From Pseudomonadales bacterium (lineage in GTDB: Bacteria > Pseudomonadota > Gammaproteobacteria > Pseudomonadales > Pseudohongiellaceae): a stretch of DNA of 64,000 nucleotides. Below are positions 53,753-63,509 of the stretch, piece by piece. The stretch covers positions 558,001-622,000 of the forward strand of contig JACKOJ010000001.1 of NCBI GenBank assembly GCA_024234325.1, read 5' to 3'. Each line of letters opens with the position of its first letter. Position 1 is the first letter of the stretch. The notes under the pieces are model-generated. The model was given only the letters and a program-made list of their open reading frames with translations. It was not told the DNA's origin and ran no database searches. The position numbers and the translations under genes were made by a program.

Positions 53753-54607
53753 TCAGGCATTGGCTTCCTGCAACAACAACTCCACATACAAACGCCGCAT
53801 CAAGGTGGTGACTCTGCCCGGCTTGCCATCGGCGACTGGCTTGCCGTCTATACTGACCACCGGCATGACAAGCGTGGTGGCACTGCTGAGAAACGCCTCA
53901 TCGGCAGCGGCCGCCTCTTCCAGCGTAAACGCCCGCTCCTCCAGGGCAATTCCGTGCTCCTTCGCCAGCCTCACAATCACTTTCCGGCGAATACCCGGGA
54001 GTATGGCATTACTCAGAGCACGGGTGATAATTTTATTGTCCTTGATGATGAAGGCAGACGACGATGCCCCCTCCGTTACCAGGCCGTCCTCGTGCATCCA
54101 GCCTTCAAAAGCGCCACGGCTCACGGCTTCCTGCTTGGCCAGACACTGGGCGAGCAGATTGATCGACTTGATGTCACGTCGCTTCCAGCGCAGGTCGGGC
54201 ACGGACACCACCACGACCCCCGTCTTTGCCAGCGGGTTGTCGATCAGCTTGCGGGCAGAGGCAAAGGCGACAAAGCTGGTCGGGGTATTGGCAGGAAAGG
54301 CAAAATCGCGATCGGCGACGCCGCGGGTCACCTGCATATAGACCGAACCTTCCGTGATGCCGTTGCACTGACGCAGCTCTTCCAGAATGGGGATATAGTC
54401 TTCCCTGGCACAGGGCCAGGCCATGCCGATTTCGCCCAGACTGCGATCGAGGCGGGCGACCGCGTGATCGGCCTCTACCAGACGCGAGTTCACGACAGGG
54501 ATGACCTCGTAGACTCCGTCCCCGAACAGAAAACCCCGGTCAAAAACCGAGACTTTGGCATCTGCCTGTGACACATAGGCGCCGTTAACGTAGACGATTC
54601 TATCCAT
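53753..54607 (-). CDS. D-amino-acid aminotransferase (fold-type IV PLP enzyme)
   Basis: 284 residues from ATG 54607 (AGGAGT upstream). The PLP lysine is K147 in RRDIKSINLLAQCLAKQEA; the family signatures YVNGAYVSQADAKVSVFDRGFLFGDGVYE and GLVTEGASSSAFIIKDNKIITRAL are present. The protein fits D-alanine transaminase better than the longer branched-chain IlvE enzymes, since it lacks the N-terminal extension. It would interconvert D-alanine and D-glutamate via 2-oxo acids. It overlaps the upstream GNAT gene by 8 nt, so translation is coupled, and ggt follows after 55 nt; ggt could supply glutamate. Confidence 0.9.
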   Translation of the reverse strand: MDRIVYVNGAYVSQADAKVSVFDRGFLFGDGVYEVIPVVNSRLVEADHAVARLDRSLGEIGMAWPCAREDYIPILEELRQCNGITEGSVYMQVTRGVADRDFAFPANTPTSFVAFASARKLIDNPLAKTGVVVVSVPDLRWKRRDIKSINLLAQCLAKQEAVSRGAFEGWMHEDGLVTEGASSSAFIIKDNKIITRALSNAILPGIRRKVIVRLAKEHGIALEERAFTLEEAAAADEAFLSSATTLVMPVVSIDGKPVADGKPGRVTTLMRRLYVELLLQEANA

Positions 54608-55124
54608 TGCTGACTCCTGCTGCTTCCTGTGCGGCCAGGGCGTGCAGCGCGTCGCCCGTGACCCTTTGTACCGTCCAGCCGTCCATCGGTTGCGCACCGA
54701 TTGAGCGATAAAACGCGATAGAAGGCGCATTCCAGTCCAGCACCGACCACTCAAAGCGGGCACAACCGCGCTCCAGCGCCAGGCGTGCCAGCGTTACCAT
54801 GAGGGACTTGCCAATGCCCTTGCCGCGCATGGCGGGTTGTACGTAAACGTCTTCGAGATAGATGCCCGGCCGACCATTGAAGGTGGAATAGCTGTGAAAG
54901 AACAGGGCATAGCCTACCGGCGTGCCGGCAAACTCCGCGATCAGCACTTCGGCATAGGGACGTGCGCCAAAGAGGGTTTCGGCCAAAAGCTCGGGGGTGG
55001 CAATCACCTCGTGGGCCAGCTTCTCATAAACGGCCAGCTCCATGATGAAATCGTGAATCTGCTGGCAATCCTCCACCGTGGCGGGACGAATGTGGATCTG
55101 CTCGGGGGAATCCTGCGTGGGCAT
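54600..55124 (-). CDS. GNAT N-acetyltransferase, diamine-acetyltransferase-like
   Basis: 174 residues from ATG 55124 (AGGTGA upstream). Motif A is VYVQPAMRGKGIGKSLMVTLARLALERGC with the acetyl-CoA loop RGKGIG about residue 107; the following FEWSVLDWNAPSIAFYRSIGAQPMDGW is typical of the spermidine/thialysine acetyltransferase subgroup, as are YEKLAHEVIATPELL and GYALFFHSYSTFNGRPGIYLED. It likely acetylates a primary amine. First gene of the operon with dat and ggt. Substrate is inferred from family resemblance only. Confidence 0.9.
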   Translation of the reverse strand: MPTQDSPEQIHIRPATVEDCQQIHDFIMELAVYEKLAHEVIATPELLAETLFGARPYAEVLIAEFAGTPVGYALFFHSYSTFNGRPGIYLEDVYVQPAMRGKGIGKSLMVTLARLALERGCARFEWSVLDWNAPSIAFYRSIGAQPMDGWTVQRVTGDALHALAAQEAAGVSNG

Positions 55125-55220
55125 CGGTGTCACCTGTCTGCAATACAAGGGCTGAGCATAGCAATAAAGCCCGATGCGGAGAAGTTGGATTTGCCGGCTA
55201 TCGCTGTTTTCCTGGGCAAA

Positions 55221-55258
55221 AAAAATCCCGCTGGCACGCATGCGACAGCGGGATTTTT
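55221..55258. terminator. terminator of the pnp operon
   Basis: AAAAATCCCGCT (55221-55232) pairs perfectly with AGCGGGATTTTT (55247-55258). On the minus strand a T8 run follows, ending the long housekeeping operon 22 nt after pnp. Confidence 0.93.
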
Positions 55259-55279
55259 CAGGAGATCTTTAGAAGAGGA

Positions 55280-57394
55280 TCAGGCTGCCTCGAAGGCGGC
55301 ACGCTCCTCGTCACTGATTTCCTTGATGCTGAGCTTGATACGGCCACGGGCATCCAGATCTGTCACCTTCACCAGCACTTCCTGACCTTCCTTCAGATAG
55401 TCGCCGATGTTCTCGACGCGCTCGGAAGAAATCTGGGAGATGTGCACCAGTCCGTCCTTGCCAGGCAGAATGGTAATGAAGGCACCGAAATCCACGATGC
55501 GGGCAACCTTGCCCATGTACAGCTTGCCGACTTCAGCTTCCGCAGTGATGCTCATCACGCGGGCGATGGCTGCATCGCGGGATGCTGCGTCTTCGCCGTA
55601 AATGCGGATATTGCCATCGTCGTCGATATCGATAGAGGCACCGGTTTCTTCCGTGATCCCACGGATAACCGCACCGCCCTTGCCGATGACGTCACGGATC
55701 TTGTCCGGATCGATCTTCATCATGGCCATGGAAGGCGCATTCTCGGAAACAGACTCACGCGGCTTGTCCAGCACCTTGTTCATTTCGCCAAGGATGTGGA
55801 TACGGGCTTCGTGCGCCTGGTTCAGAGCGATTTCCATGATTTCTTCGGTGATGCCCTGAATCTTGATGTCCATCTGCAGTGCCGTCACGCCTTTGGCGGT
55901 ACCGGCCACCTTGAAGTCCATGTCACCCAGGTGGTCTTCATCACCCAGGATGTCGGTGATCACGGAGAAGCGGTCGCCTTCCTTGATCAGACCCATGGCG
56001 ATACCGGCCACCGGTGCGGAAAGAGGGACACCCGCGTCCATCATCGCCAGCGAGCTGCCACAGACAGACGCCATGGAGCTGGAACCGTTGGACTCGGTGA
56101 TCTCGGAGACCACACGGATCGCGTAGGGGAATTCCTCTTCGGAGGGCATCACCGCCTGCACACCGCGTTTGGCCAGTTTGCCGTGGCCGATCTCGCGACG
56201 CTTGGGACCGCTCATCATGCCGGTTTCACCCACACAGAACGGGGGGAAGTTGTAGTGCAGCATGAAGGCTTCCTTGCGGGAACCTTCCAGGCCTTCGATC
56301 AACTGGGCATCACGCACGGCACCCAGCGTCGTCACGACCAGTGCCTGTGTCTCACCACGGGTGAACAACGCAGAACCGTGAGCCTTGGGCAGTACGCCAG
56401 TTTCAATGCTGATTGGACGCACGGTACGGGTGTCACGACCGTCGATACGCGGTGCACCGTCGATGATGCGGTTGCGCACCACGGATTTTTCCAGCGAACC
56501 GAATACCGCCCCGACTTCTTCCGGAGTCACGCCGGTTTCTTCATTGGCGAACTGCGCCTGTGCCTGCTCCAGCAGAGTGTTCAGCGTGTCGTAACGCTGC
56601 ATCTTGTCGGAGATCTGGTAGGCATTGCCGATGCCATCGGCATAGGCCTGCTTCACGCTGGAAATCAGCACTTCGTTCACAGCCACCGGCGGCAGTTCCC
56701 AAGCGGGCTTGCCTGCTTCGGCCTTGAATTCCACGATCGCATCGATCACTACCTGCATCGCGTCGTGAGCGAACAGCACCGCACCCAGCATCTGGTCTTC
56801 GGTCAGTTGCTTGGCTTCGGACTCCACCATCAGCACGGCGGATTTGGTACCGGCCACCACCATGTCCAGCGAGGAAGTTTCCAGGTCCTTGATGGAGGGG
56901 TTCAGCACATAGCCTTCGTTTGCATTGAAACCAACGCGGGCCGCACCAATGGGTTCGAGGAAGGGGATGCCGGAAATGGCCAGCGCCGCGGAAGCACCGA
57001 TCATGGACGCGATATCCGGATCCTGATCCTTGCTTGCGGAAATAACGGTGCAGACGATCTGCACTTCATTCATGAAACCTTTTGGAAAGAGCGGTCTGAT
57101 AGGACGGTCGATGAGACGGGATGTCAGTGTCTCCTTCTCCGTCGGACGGCCTTCCCGCTTGAAGAAGCCTCCGGGGATCTTGCCCGCGGCATAGGTCTTC
57201 TCCTGGTAGTTCACAGTCAGCGGGAAGAAATCCTGGCCGGGTTTGACCTGCTTCTTGCCAACTGCAGTTGCCAGAATCTGGGTATCGCCCATGGTGACAA
57301 CGACTGCGCCTGTTGCCTGTCGGGCAACCTTGCCTGTTTCCAGCGTGACGGTATCTTTACCGAACTGGAAAGTCTTACGCACAATATTAAACAT
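55280..57394 (-). CDS. pnp: polyribonucleotide nucleotidyltransferase (PNPase)
   Basis: 704 residues from ATG 57394 (AGGAA upstream; MFNIVRKTFQFG). Phosphorolytic 3'-5' exoribonuclease of the degradosome. Two RNase PH domains (about 10-210 and 310-540, with FFKREGRPTEKE, RLIDRPIRPLFP, GTDTRTVRPISIE-like GRDTRTVRPIS and SDILGDEDHLGDMDFKVAGT), an alpha-helical insert, a KH domain (DKIRDVIGKGGAVIRGITEETG, about 555-615) and an S1 domain to the C-terminus (GKVARIVDFGAFITILPGKDGLVHISQIS). Follows rpsO as in most gammaproteobacteria, where pnp expression is controlled by RNase III and by PNPase itself; the relevant hairpins were not identified here. Confidence 0.98.
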   Translation of the reverse strand: MFNIVRKTFQFGKDTVTLETGKVARQATGAVVVTMGDTQILATAVGKKQVKPGQDFFPLTVNYQEKTYAAGKIPGGFFKREGRPTEKETLTSRLIDRPIRPLFPKGFMNEVQIVCTVISASKDQDPDIASMIGASAALAISGIPFLEPIGAARVGFNANEGYVLNPSIKDLETSSLDMVVAGTKSAVLMVESEAKQLTEDQMLGAVLFAHDAMQVVIDAIVEFKAEAGKPAWELPPVAVNEVLISSVKQAYADGIGNAYQISDKMQRYDTLNTLLEQAQAQFANEETGVTPEEVGAVFGSLEKSVVRNRIIDGAPRIDGRDTRTVRPISIETGVLPKAHGSALFTRGETQALVVTTLGAVRDAQLIEGLEGSRKEAFMLHYNFPPFCVGETGMMSGPKRREIGHGKLAKRGVQAVMPSEEEFPYAIRVVSEITESNGSSSMASVCGSSLAMMDAGVPLSAPVAGIAMGLIKEGDRFSVITDILGDEDHLGDMDFKVAGTAKGVTALQMDIKIQGITEEIMEIALNQAHEARIHILGEMNKVLDKPRESVSENAPSMAMMKIDPDKIRDVIGKGGAVIRGITEETGASIDIDDDGNIRIYGEDAASRDAAIARVMSITAEAEVGKLYMGKVARIVDFGAFITILPGKDGLVHISQISSERVENIGDYLKEGQEVLVKVTDLDARGRIKLSIKEISDEERAAFEAA

Positions 57395-57498
57395 ACTTAG
57401 TTCCTGTGTTTTATTTTTGACCCCGGCACCATTGCAATTGACGTCCCTGTCAAACAAGGTCGATCTTTCATCTCTTCATCATTGAAATACTGTTATGA

Positions 57499-57768
57499 CT
57501 AGCGACGCAGACCCAGCTTCTTGATCAGGGCAACATAGCGTTCGGAGTCTTTGCTCTTCAGGTAGTCGAGCAGCTTGCGGCGGCTGTTCACCATGCGGAT
57601 CAGACCGCGACGGGAGTGGTGATCATGAATGTGCTCTTTGAAGTGAGCCTGCAGCAGATTGATGTTTTCAGTCAGCAGGGCAACCTGCACTTCGGGAGAC
57701 CCGGTGTCTCCTTCGCTCTGTGCGTATTCCTTGACGATTGCTGCTTTCTGTTCGGGTGATAATGCCAT
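57499..57768 (-). CDS. rpsO: 30S ribosomal protein S15
   Basis: 89 residues from ATG 57768 (MALSPEQKAAIV), the usual length; ATG 57774 two codons upstream is too close to the GGAG site. The protein binds the three-way junction of 16S rRNA helices 20-22 early in platform assembly. Signatures: EGDTGSPEVQVALLTENINLLQAHFKEH and DHHSRRGLIRMVNSRRKLLDYL. It lies between truB and pnp in the conserved order; the 169-nt gap before it should hold the promoter and S15 autoregulatory site, not delineated here. Confidence 0.98.
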   Translation of the reverse strand: MALSPEQKAAIVKEYAQSEGDTGSPEVQVALLTENINLLQAHFKEHIHDHHSRRGLIRMVNSRRKLLDYLKSKDSERYVALIKKLGLRR

Positions 57769-57937
57769 TTTCATTGCTCCTCAATATGCGTTGATAAATT
57801 TGCCGACAACCGTGTCGATCCAGAATAACCATGCATATTTATAGTCATCTGGTACCTTCCTTAAATTCTCTGCAGCACCTACTGTACTGCAATCATGTGA
57901 CAGTTCCTGAACTGCAGAACACCTGCCACGAACGCCC

Positions 57938-58861
57938 TCAGTTGCACATCAGGCGCTTGGGCGCGACACGTCCGTCCTCCAGAATCGTGCCAATCCCGAT
58001 AAATTCGTTTTCTTCATAGAGCCGCACCAGCCCGGAAAGGGGCAGATGCCGAACCATCACTGCCTGACCCTGCTTGAGAAAGCCCGCCGTCTCAACCGGC
58101 AGACTGACAGGAGGCAGAGTCGCCACCGCGGTATCGCAGCCCTGCAGAAACGCGTCGATGGCGGCCAGACCGCCCTCGTCCTTCAGGGCCTGAAGGCGCT
58201 CCATGGTAACACACTGACTTTCCGCAAACGCGCCAGCCTGCAGCCTGCGCAGCATGAGTACATGCCCGCCACAGCCCAGGGCCTCGCCCAGATCATCCGC
58301 GATGGTACGCACATAGGTACCCTTGCTGCAGTAGATCTCCAGATCGACAGTGGCCGCGCTGGCATCGAAATCCAGCAGGGTCAGTTCGTACACCGTGACC
58401 GGACGTGCCTGACGTTCCACCTCCCGACCGGCTCGCGCCAGTTTGTAGAGGGGCTGCCCCTGATGCTTCAGGGCGGAATACATGGGCGGCAACTGTTCAA
58501 TCTCGCCGCGAAACCCTTCCAGTGCCGCCTCGACATCGGCCCGGGTGATGCCAGAAGCATCGCGTTCACTGATCACTGCGCCTTCCACATCGGCGGTGTC
58601 AGTCCGCACCCCCAGTTGCACCCGGGTGCGGTAGCGCTTGTCCGAGTCCAGCAGGAACTGCGAGACCTTGGTCGCTTCCCCGAAACACAGGGGAAGCACG
58701 CCAGTCGCCAGAGGGTCGAGGCTGCCGGTATGACCTGCCTTTTCAGCCTCAAACAGGCGCTTGACCTGCTGCAGACAGGCATTGGAACTCATCCCCGTTG
58801 CCTTGTCCAACACTAATATGCCGTTCAAATGACGGCCACGCTTTCTGCGAAACTGCGTCAA
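57938..58861 (-). CDS. truB: tRNA pseudouridine(55) synthase TruB
   Basis: 307 residues. Converts U55 in the T-loop of tRNAs to pseudouridine. Catalytic D49 lies in AGHTGSLDPLATGVLP; other parts are GILVLDKATGMSSNACLQ, YRTRVQLGVRTDTADVEG, PPMYSALKHQGQPLYKLAR and CSKGTYVRTIADDLGEALG, then a C-terminal PUA-like region (GLVRLYEENEFIGIGTI). The start is taken as TTG 58861 (TQFRRKRGRHLNG), because GGAGGG stands 7 nt before it and the protein then aligns with known N-termini; GTG 58882 is possible. It starts 30 nt after rbfA. Confidence 0.96.
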   Translation of the reverse strand: MTQFRRKRGRHLNGILVLDKATGMSSNACLQQVKRLFEAEKAGHTGSLDPLATGVLPLCFGEATKVSQFLLDSDKRYRTRVQLGVRTDTADVEGAVISERDASGITRADVEAALEGFRGEIEQLPPMYSALKHQGQPLYKLARAGREVERQARPVTVYELTLLDFDASAATVDLEIYCSKGTYVRTIADDLGEALGCGGHVLMLRRLQAGAFAESQCVTMERLQALKDEGGLAAIDAFLQGCDTAVATLPPVSLPVETAGFLKQGQAVMVRHLPLSGLVRLYEENEFIGIGTILEDGRVAPKRLMCN

Positions 58862-58890
58862 ACCTTTCCCTCCAGCCAGCACGCAATCAA

Positions 58891-59319
58891 TCAGGACTGG
58901 TGTTCACTGTCTTCCGCAATTGCCCGGTCGATCAGCGAGGAGAGGTACTGCCCCCTCGCCACGCTTTCATCGAAATGAAAATTCAGCTTTGGGGTCGTCC
59001 GCAGGCTCAGGCGCTTGGCCAGCAGCGTGCGCAGATAGCCCGCCGCGCTGTTCAGCGCCTTGATACTCTCGTCGATCTCCAACTTGTCCATCGCCCCGAC
59101 CTTGTCGAGCGTAACGCCAGGCTTGAGACTGGACTCGCCATCCACCGATCCCATCACTGTCACGTAGACATCGGCATGCGCAAGGTCGCGACTGACCTTA
59201 ACGCCGGTCACGGACACCATGCCCACGCGCGGGTCATTGACCTCAAGCTGGATCAGGGACGCAAGCTCGCGCTGAATCTGATCCGCCACGCGCTGCATTC
59301 TGGGAGATATTTTCGCCAT
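58891..59319 (-). CDS. rbfA: ribosome-binding factor A
   Basis: 142 residues, a KH-fold protein that binds immature 30S subunits near the 5' helix of 16S rRNA and aids cold-sensitive maturation. Visible: RMQRVADQIQRELASLIQLEVNDPRVGMVSVTGVKVSRDLAHADVYVTVMG (start of the family pattern DPRVGMVSVTGV about residue 29) and LRTTPKLNFHFDESVARGQYLSSLID. ATG 59319 with GAGG upstream, 13 nt after infB. The C-terminal tail is short and acidic. Confidence 0.97.
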   Translation of the reverse strand: MAKISPRMQRVADQIQRELASLIQLEVNDPRVGMVSVTGVKVSRDLAHADVYVTVMGSVDGESSLKPGVTLDKVGAMDKLEIDESIKALNSAAGYLRTLLAKRLSLRTTPKLNFHFDESVARGQYLSSLIDRAIAEDSEHQS

Positions 59320-59332
59320 CTTGCCTCAGGCT

Positions 59333-61864
59333 TTACAGGGTACGTGCCACTGCAGTGGTCTGGTACACCTCGATCTTGTCGCCGATGCGCACGTCGTTGT
59401 AGTTCTTCACGCCGATACCACACTCCATGCCCATGCGCACCGAGGAAGCCTCGTCCTTGAAGCGACGCAGGGATTCCAGTTCGCCCTCGTAGATCACCAC
59501 GTCGTCGCGCAGGACGCGGATCGGCTTGGCACGGTATACCGTCCCCTCGATCACCATGCTGCCTGCGATCTGGCCGAACTTGGGCGAGTTGAACACGTCG
59601 CGCACTTCCGCCACACCAAGAATCTCCTCGCGCATTTCCGGTGACAGCATGCCGCCCAGAATCGCCTTCGCATCATCAATCACGTTGTAGATGATGTTGT
59701 AATAGCGCAGCTCGATGCCTTCGTTCTCGATAATCTGGCGCGCACTCTTGTCCGCACGCACGTTGAACCCGATGATCATGGCCTTGGACGTTGCCGCCAG
59801 ATGCGCATCGGTCTCGGAGATCCCGCCCACACCGGCAGAGATGATATTCACCTGCACTTCGTCCGTGCCCAGCTTCTGCAGCGAGGACACAATCGCTTCC
59901 AGAGAGCCACGCACATCGGCCTTGAGCACGACGTTCATAATGCCAACATCGGCACGACCGATGCCCGCAAACATGGCTTCCTTCTTGTTGCTCTGCTGCA
60001 GGGCAACCTTGCTGTCCTTGTGCCGATCGCGACGCAGCGCGGCGACTTCCTTGGCTTTCTTCTCGTCGGCCACGACCACGAATTCGTCGCCAGCTTCCGG
60101 CACACCGGTCAGACCGAGAATCTCAACGGGGATGGACGGCCCGGCAGATTTGACGGACTGTCCCATCTCGTCCATCAGCGCGCGCACGCGGCCATACTCA
60201 TGACCCACCAGCACCACGTCACCCACTTTCAGTGTGCCGTTCTGTACCAGTACGGAAGCGACAGGACCACGGCCCTTGTCGAGACGGGACTCAATCACAA
60301 CGCCCTTGCCAGGCGCATCCACATAGGCTTTCAATTCCAGCAGTTCAGCCTGCAGCAGAATGGCTTCCAGCAGTTTGTCTATGCCATGGCCGGTATGCGC
60401 GGACACTTCCACAAACTGTGTGTCGCCACCCCATTCTTCGGAAATCACTTCCAGGGCAGACAGCTCGTTGCGGACGCGATCGATATCGATATCCGGCTTG
60501 TCCACCTTGTTGATGGCAACCACCAGAGGAACACCCGCCGCGCGTGCGTGGGCAATCGCCTCTTCCGTCTGCGGCTTCACGCCATCATCGGCCGCGACCA
60601 CCAGCACAATCACGTCCGTCGCCTTGGCACCGCGGGAACGCATGGCACTGAACGCTGCGTGACCCGGGGTATCCAGGAAGCAGACCATGCCCCCTGGGGT
60701 TTCCACATGGTAGGCACCAATATGCTGGGTAATGCCGCCGGCTTCGTGAGAGACCACGGAGGCCTTGCGGATATAGTCCAGCAGGGAGGTCTTACCGTGG
60801 TCTACGTGGCCCATCACCGTCACTACCGGCGCGCGCGCCACGGACTCGGCGTCAACATCGTATGCCAGGGATTCGTAGAGGCTCTCTTCCAGATGATCGT
60901 CGGACACAAACTTGACCGTATGGCCCATTTCTTCCACCAGCAGTGTGGTGGTGTCCTGATCAAGCACCTGGTTGATGGTCGCCATCACGCCCATCTTGAA
61001 CAGCACCTTGATCACTTCGGCAGATTTTACTGACATCTTCTGCGCAAGATCGGAAACGGTATTGGCATCTCCGATGGTAATTTCGCGAGAAATAAACTCG
61101 GTCGGTTTCTCGAATCCGTGCTGCTTGTTCGCGCGGCTCTTGCCCTTGCGACCACCACCACGACGACCACGGGGACCGTCGGCATAGTCGCCGTCTTCCA
61201 GCACAAAGTCTTCGTTGGACGAGCGTCCCTTGGCCTGCTTGCGCGCCGGTGCCTTGTCCTTCTTGCGGAAGGCACCCTTCTCATCGTCCTTGCTGTCGGT
61301 TTCCTTTCTGGAGCCCTTGGCGTCCCCTCGGGAGGGCTGGGCATGACGTCGCGTCTCTGCAGGCGCTTCTACCGGGGCACCAGGCTCTACCGCTTCACTT
61401 GCCGGCTCTGGCGTTGCAGCAGCTTCTTCCTTTGCAGGCGCGTCAGCAGCGACCGCATTTTCCACAGGCGCTTCAGCAGCCACTTCCAGCTCTGCTGCCT
61501 GCTCTTCGATCTGCTCTTCCGGCTCCTGCGCGACATCCTTCTCGTTCTGCAGCTCGCTGCGCTTCACATAGGTGCGCTTCTTGCGCACCTCGACGGCAAC
61601 GGTCTTGCCGCGGCCATGTCCGCCCGCAGACTTCAGTGTTTCCACTGTCTTGCGCTTCAGGGTGATTTTCTTCGGGGCGGCATCCGTTGACTGGCTGTCA
61701 CCATGGCTGCGACGCAGGAACATCAGAAGCGTGTTCTTGTCCTCGTTCGAAATCGGATCGTCCGCCTTGGTATGGGGCAGACCCGCTTCTTTCACCTGGG
61801 AAAGAAGTCTATCCACTGAAACTCCAACCACTTTGGCGAGTTCACTGACTGTTACATCTGCCAT
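59333..61864 (-). CDS. infB: translation initiation factor IF-2
   Basis: 843 residues. GTPase that places fMet-tRNA on the 30S subunit. The N-terminus has the IF2 N-domain (VTVSELAKVVGVSVDRLLSQVKEAGL), then a long, low-complexity Ala/Glu/Lys-rich linker (about 100-250). The G domain starts near residue 345 with the P-loop GHVDHGKT, DTPGHAAF and NKVD; the C-terminal C1/C2 domains follow, ending KIEVYQTTAVARTL. ATG 61864 has AGGAG. Between nusA and rbfA as usual. Confidence 0.98.
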   Translation of the reverse strand: MADVTVSELAKVVGVSVDRLLSQVKEAGLPHTKADDPISNEDKNTLLMFLRRSHGDSQSTDAAPKKITLKRKTVETLKSAGGHGRGKTVAVEVRKKRTYVKRSELQNEKDVAQEPEEQIEEQAAELEVAAEAPVENAVAADAPAKEEAAATPEPASEAVEPGAPVEAPAETRRHAQPSRGDAKGSRKETDSKDDEKGAFRKKDKAPARKQAKGRSSNEDFVLEDGDYADGPRGRRGGGRKGKSRANKQHGFEKPTEFISREITIGDANTVSDLAQKMSVKSAEVIKVLFKMGVMATINQVLDQDTTTLLVEEMGHTVKFVSDDHLEESLYESLAYDVDAESVARAPVVTVMGHVDHGKTSLLDYIRKASVVSHEAGGITQHIGAYHVETPGGMVCFLDTPGHAAFSAMRSRGAKATDVIVLVVAADDGVKPQTEEAIAHARAAGVPLVVAINKVDKPDIDIDRVRNELSALEVISEEWGGDTQFVEVSAHTGHGIDKLLEAILLQAELLELKAYVDAPGKGVVIESRLDKGRGPVASVLVQNGTLKVGDVVLVGHEYGRVRALMDEMGQSVKSAGPSIPVEILGLTGVPEAGDEFVVVADEKKAKEVAALRRDRHKDSKVALQQSNKKEAMFAGIGRADVGIMNVVLKADVRGSLEAIVSSLQKLGTDEVQVNIISAGVGGISETDAHLAATSKAMIIGFNVRADKSARQIIENEGIELRYYNIIYNVIDDAKAILGGMLSPEMREEILGVAEVRDVFNSPKFGQIAGSMVIEGTVYRAKPIRVLRDDVVIYEGELESLRRFKDEASSVRMGMECGIGVKNYNDVRIGDKIEVYQTTAVARTL

Positions 61865-61931
61865 TTAATACTCCTAAATCTCTCTTGCGGTCCAACCGTA
61901 TGCTCGTATTGCGGTATTGCGGATTCGCGTA

Positions 61932-63419
61932 TTACTCGAACCAGGGCGCCCGCGCAGTCATAATCAGTTTGCCTGCCCGCTCCTCATCCATGCCTTCGAT
62001 ATCCATCAGCTCGTCGATGGACTGTTCCGCCAGATCTTCCATGCTGAGCACACCCATGCCCGCCAGGGCCAGGGCCAGCGTGTCGTCCATGCCTTCCATA
62101 TTGATGAGATCATCCGCCACATTGGCATTGGAAAGGCCTTCCTCAGACGCAATCGCCTGCGTCAACAGGGCGTCCTTGGCGCGATTACGCAGTTCGTTGG
62201 CAATGTCTTCGTCAAAGCCGTCGATGCTGAGAATCTCGTCCAGCGGGACATAGGCAATCTCTTCCAGTGAGGTGAAACCTTCGGCCACCAGCACCTCGGC
62301 AACGTCTTCGTCGACGTCCAGCTTGACGACAAACATGTCCACGTAGCCGCTGGATTCCTGCTGCTGTTTCTCCACCGCCTCGGCAACGCTCATCACATTG
62401 ATGGTCCAGCCGGTCAGCTCGCTGGACAGACGCACGTTCTGTCCGTTGCGACCAATGGCCTGCGCCAGATTTTCTTCTTCCACTGCCACGTCCATTGTAT
62501 GGCTGTCTTCATCCACGATGATGGAAGCCACTTCGGCGGGCGCCATGGAGTTGATCACCAGTTGCGCGGGATTGTCATCCCACAGAATGATGTCGATGCG
62601 CTCATTTGCCAGCTCATTGGAGACGACCTGTACACGGGAACCGCGCATGCCCACGCAGGCGCCAACAGGGTCGATACGACCGTCGTTGGTGCTGACCACA
62701 ATCTTGGCACGGGAGCCCGGATCACGTGCAGCCGCCTTGATCTCGATGACTTCTTCCGCGATTTCCGGCACTTCAATCTTGAACAGTTCGATCAGCATGC
62801 CTGGCGCGGTTCTGCTGAGAAAAAGCTGCGGGCCGCGCGGCTCGGAGCGCACATCCAGCAGCAGGGCACGGATGCGATCGCCCACGCGGAAGTTTTCACG
62901 CGGGATCATGTGCTCACGTGTCAGCAGGCCTTCGGCATTGCCGCCCAGATCGACCAGCACGCTTTCACGCGTGACTTTCTTCACGGTTCCGGAGATGAGG
63001 GTGCCAATCTTGTCGATGTACTCTGCAATAACGATGTCGCGCTCGGCTTCGCGTACCTTCTGTACAATGACCTGCTTTGCCGTTTGTGCGGCGATGCGAC
63101 CGAACTCGATGTTGTCGATTCGTTCTTCCCAGTCATCCCCAATATTGAGATCGGCGCTCTTTTCCTTGGCCTGCTCCAGGGTCAACTGGGAGCCTTTGCC
63201 GGTGAATTCTTCATCCTCGACAACGGTCCAGACGCGAAAGGTTTCATACTCGCCTGTTTTGCGGTCAACACGGACGCGGCAGTTCATCTCCTCGTCTTCG
63301 TAGAATTTCTTGGTCGCAGTGGCCAGCGCTGATTCGATCGCTTCGAATATGACATCGCGTGACACGCCTTTCTCATTCGAGACTGCATCCGCAACCAACA
63401 GAATTTCTTTACTCATCAT
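61932..63419 (-). CDS. nusA: transcription termination/antitermination factor NusA
   Basis: 495 residues. Binds RNA polymerase and nascent RNA to modulate pausing, termination and antitermination. Domains in order: N-terminal RNAP-binding (1-125), S1 (about 135-200, GTLISGTVKKVTRESVLVDLGGNAEG), KH1 and KH2 (205-345, VGACVGMRGSRVQVVSNEL, AIGRNGQNVRLSSELTGW), and two C-terminal acidic helix-hairpin repeats (365-490), the form found in gammaproteobacteria. ATG 63419 is used; ATG 63416 immediately after it fits the usual N-terminus (SKEILLVADAVSNEKG) equally well. 90 nt after rimP. Confidence 0.97.
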   Translation of the reverse strand: MMSKEILLVADAVSNEKGVSRDVIFEAIESALATATKKFYEDEEMNCRVRVDRKTGEYETFRVWTVVEDEEFTGKGSQLTLEQAKEKSADLNIGDDWEERIDNIEFGRIAAQTAKQVIVQKVREAERDIVIAEYIDKIGTLISGTVKKVTRESVLVDLGGNAEGLLTREHMIPRENFRVGDRIRALLLDVRSEPRGPQLFLSRTAPGMLIELFKIEVPEIAEEVIEIKAAARDPGSRAKIVVSTNDGRIDPVGACVGMRGSRVQVVSNELANERIDIILWDDNPAQLVINSMAPAEVASIIVDEDSHTMDVAVEEENLAQAIGRNGQNVRLSSELTGWTINVMSVAEAVEKQQQESSGYVDMFVVKLDVDEDVAEVLVAEGFTSLEEIAYVPLDEILSIDGFDEDIANELRNRAKDALLTQAIASEEGLSNANVADDLINMEGMDDTLALALAGMGVLSMEDLAEQSIDELMDIEGMDEERAGKLIMTARAPWFE

Positions 63420-63509
63420 AATCGTGTCACCTTACCCTAGAGGTCATCAATCCACTATTGAAGCCAATACACCCTGTGCGCTTCGGCCCGATCATTCCGG
63501 ACTCTTCTG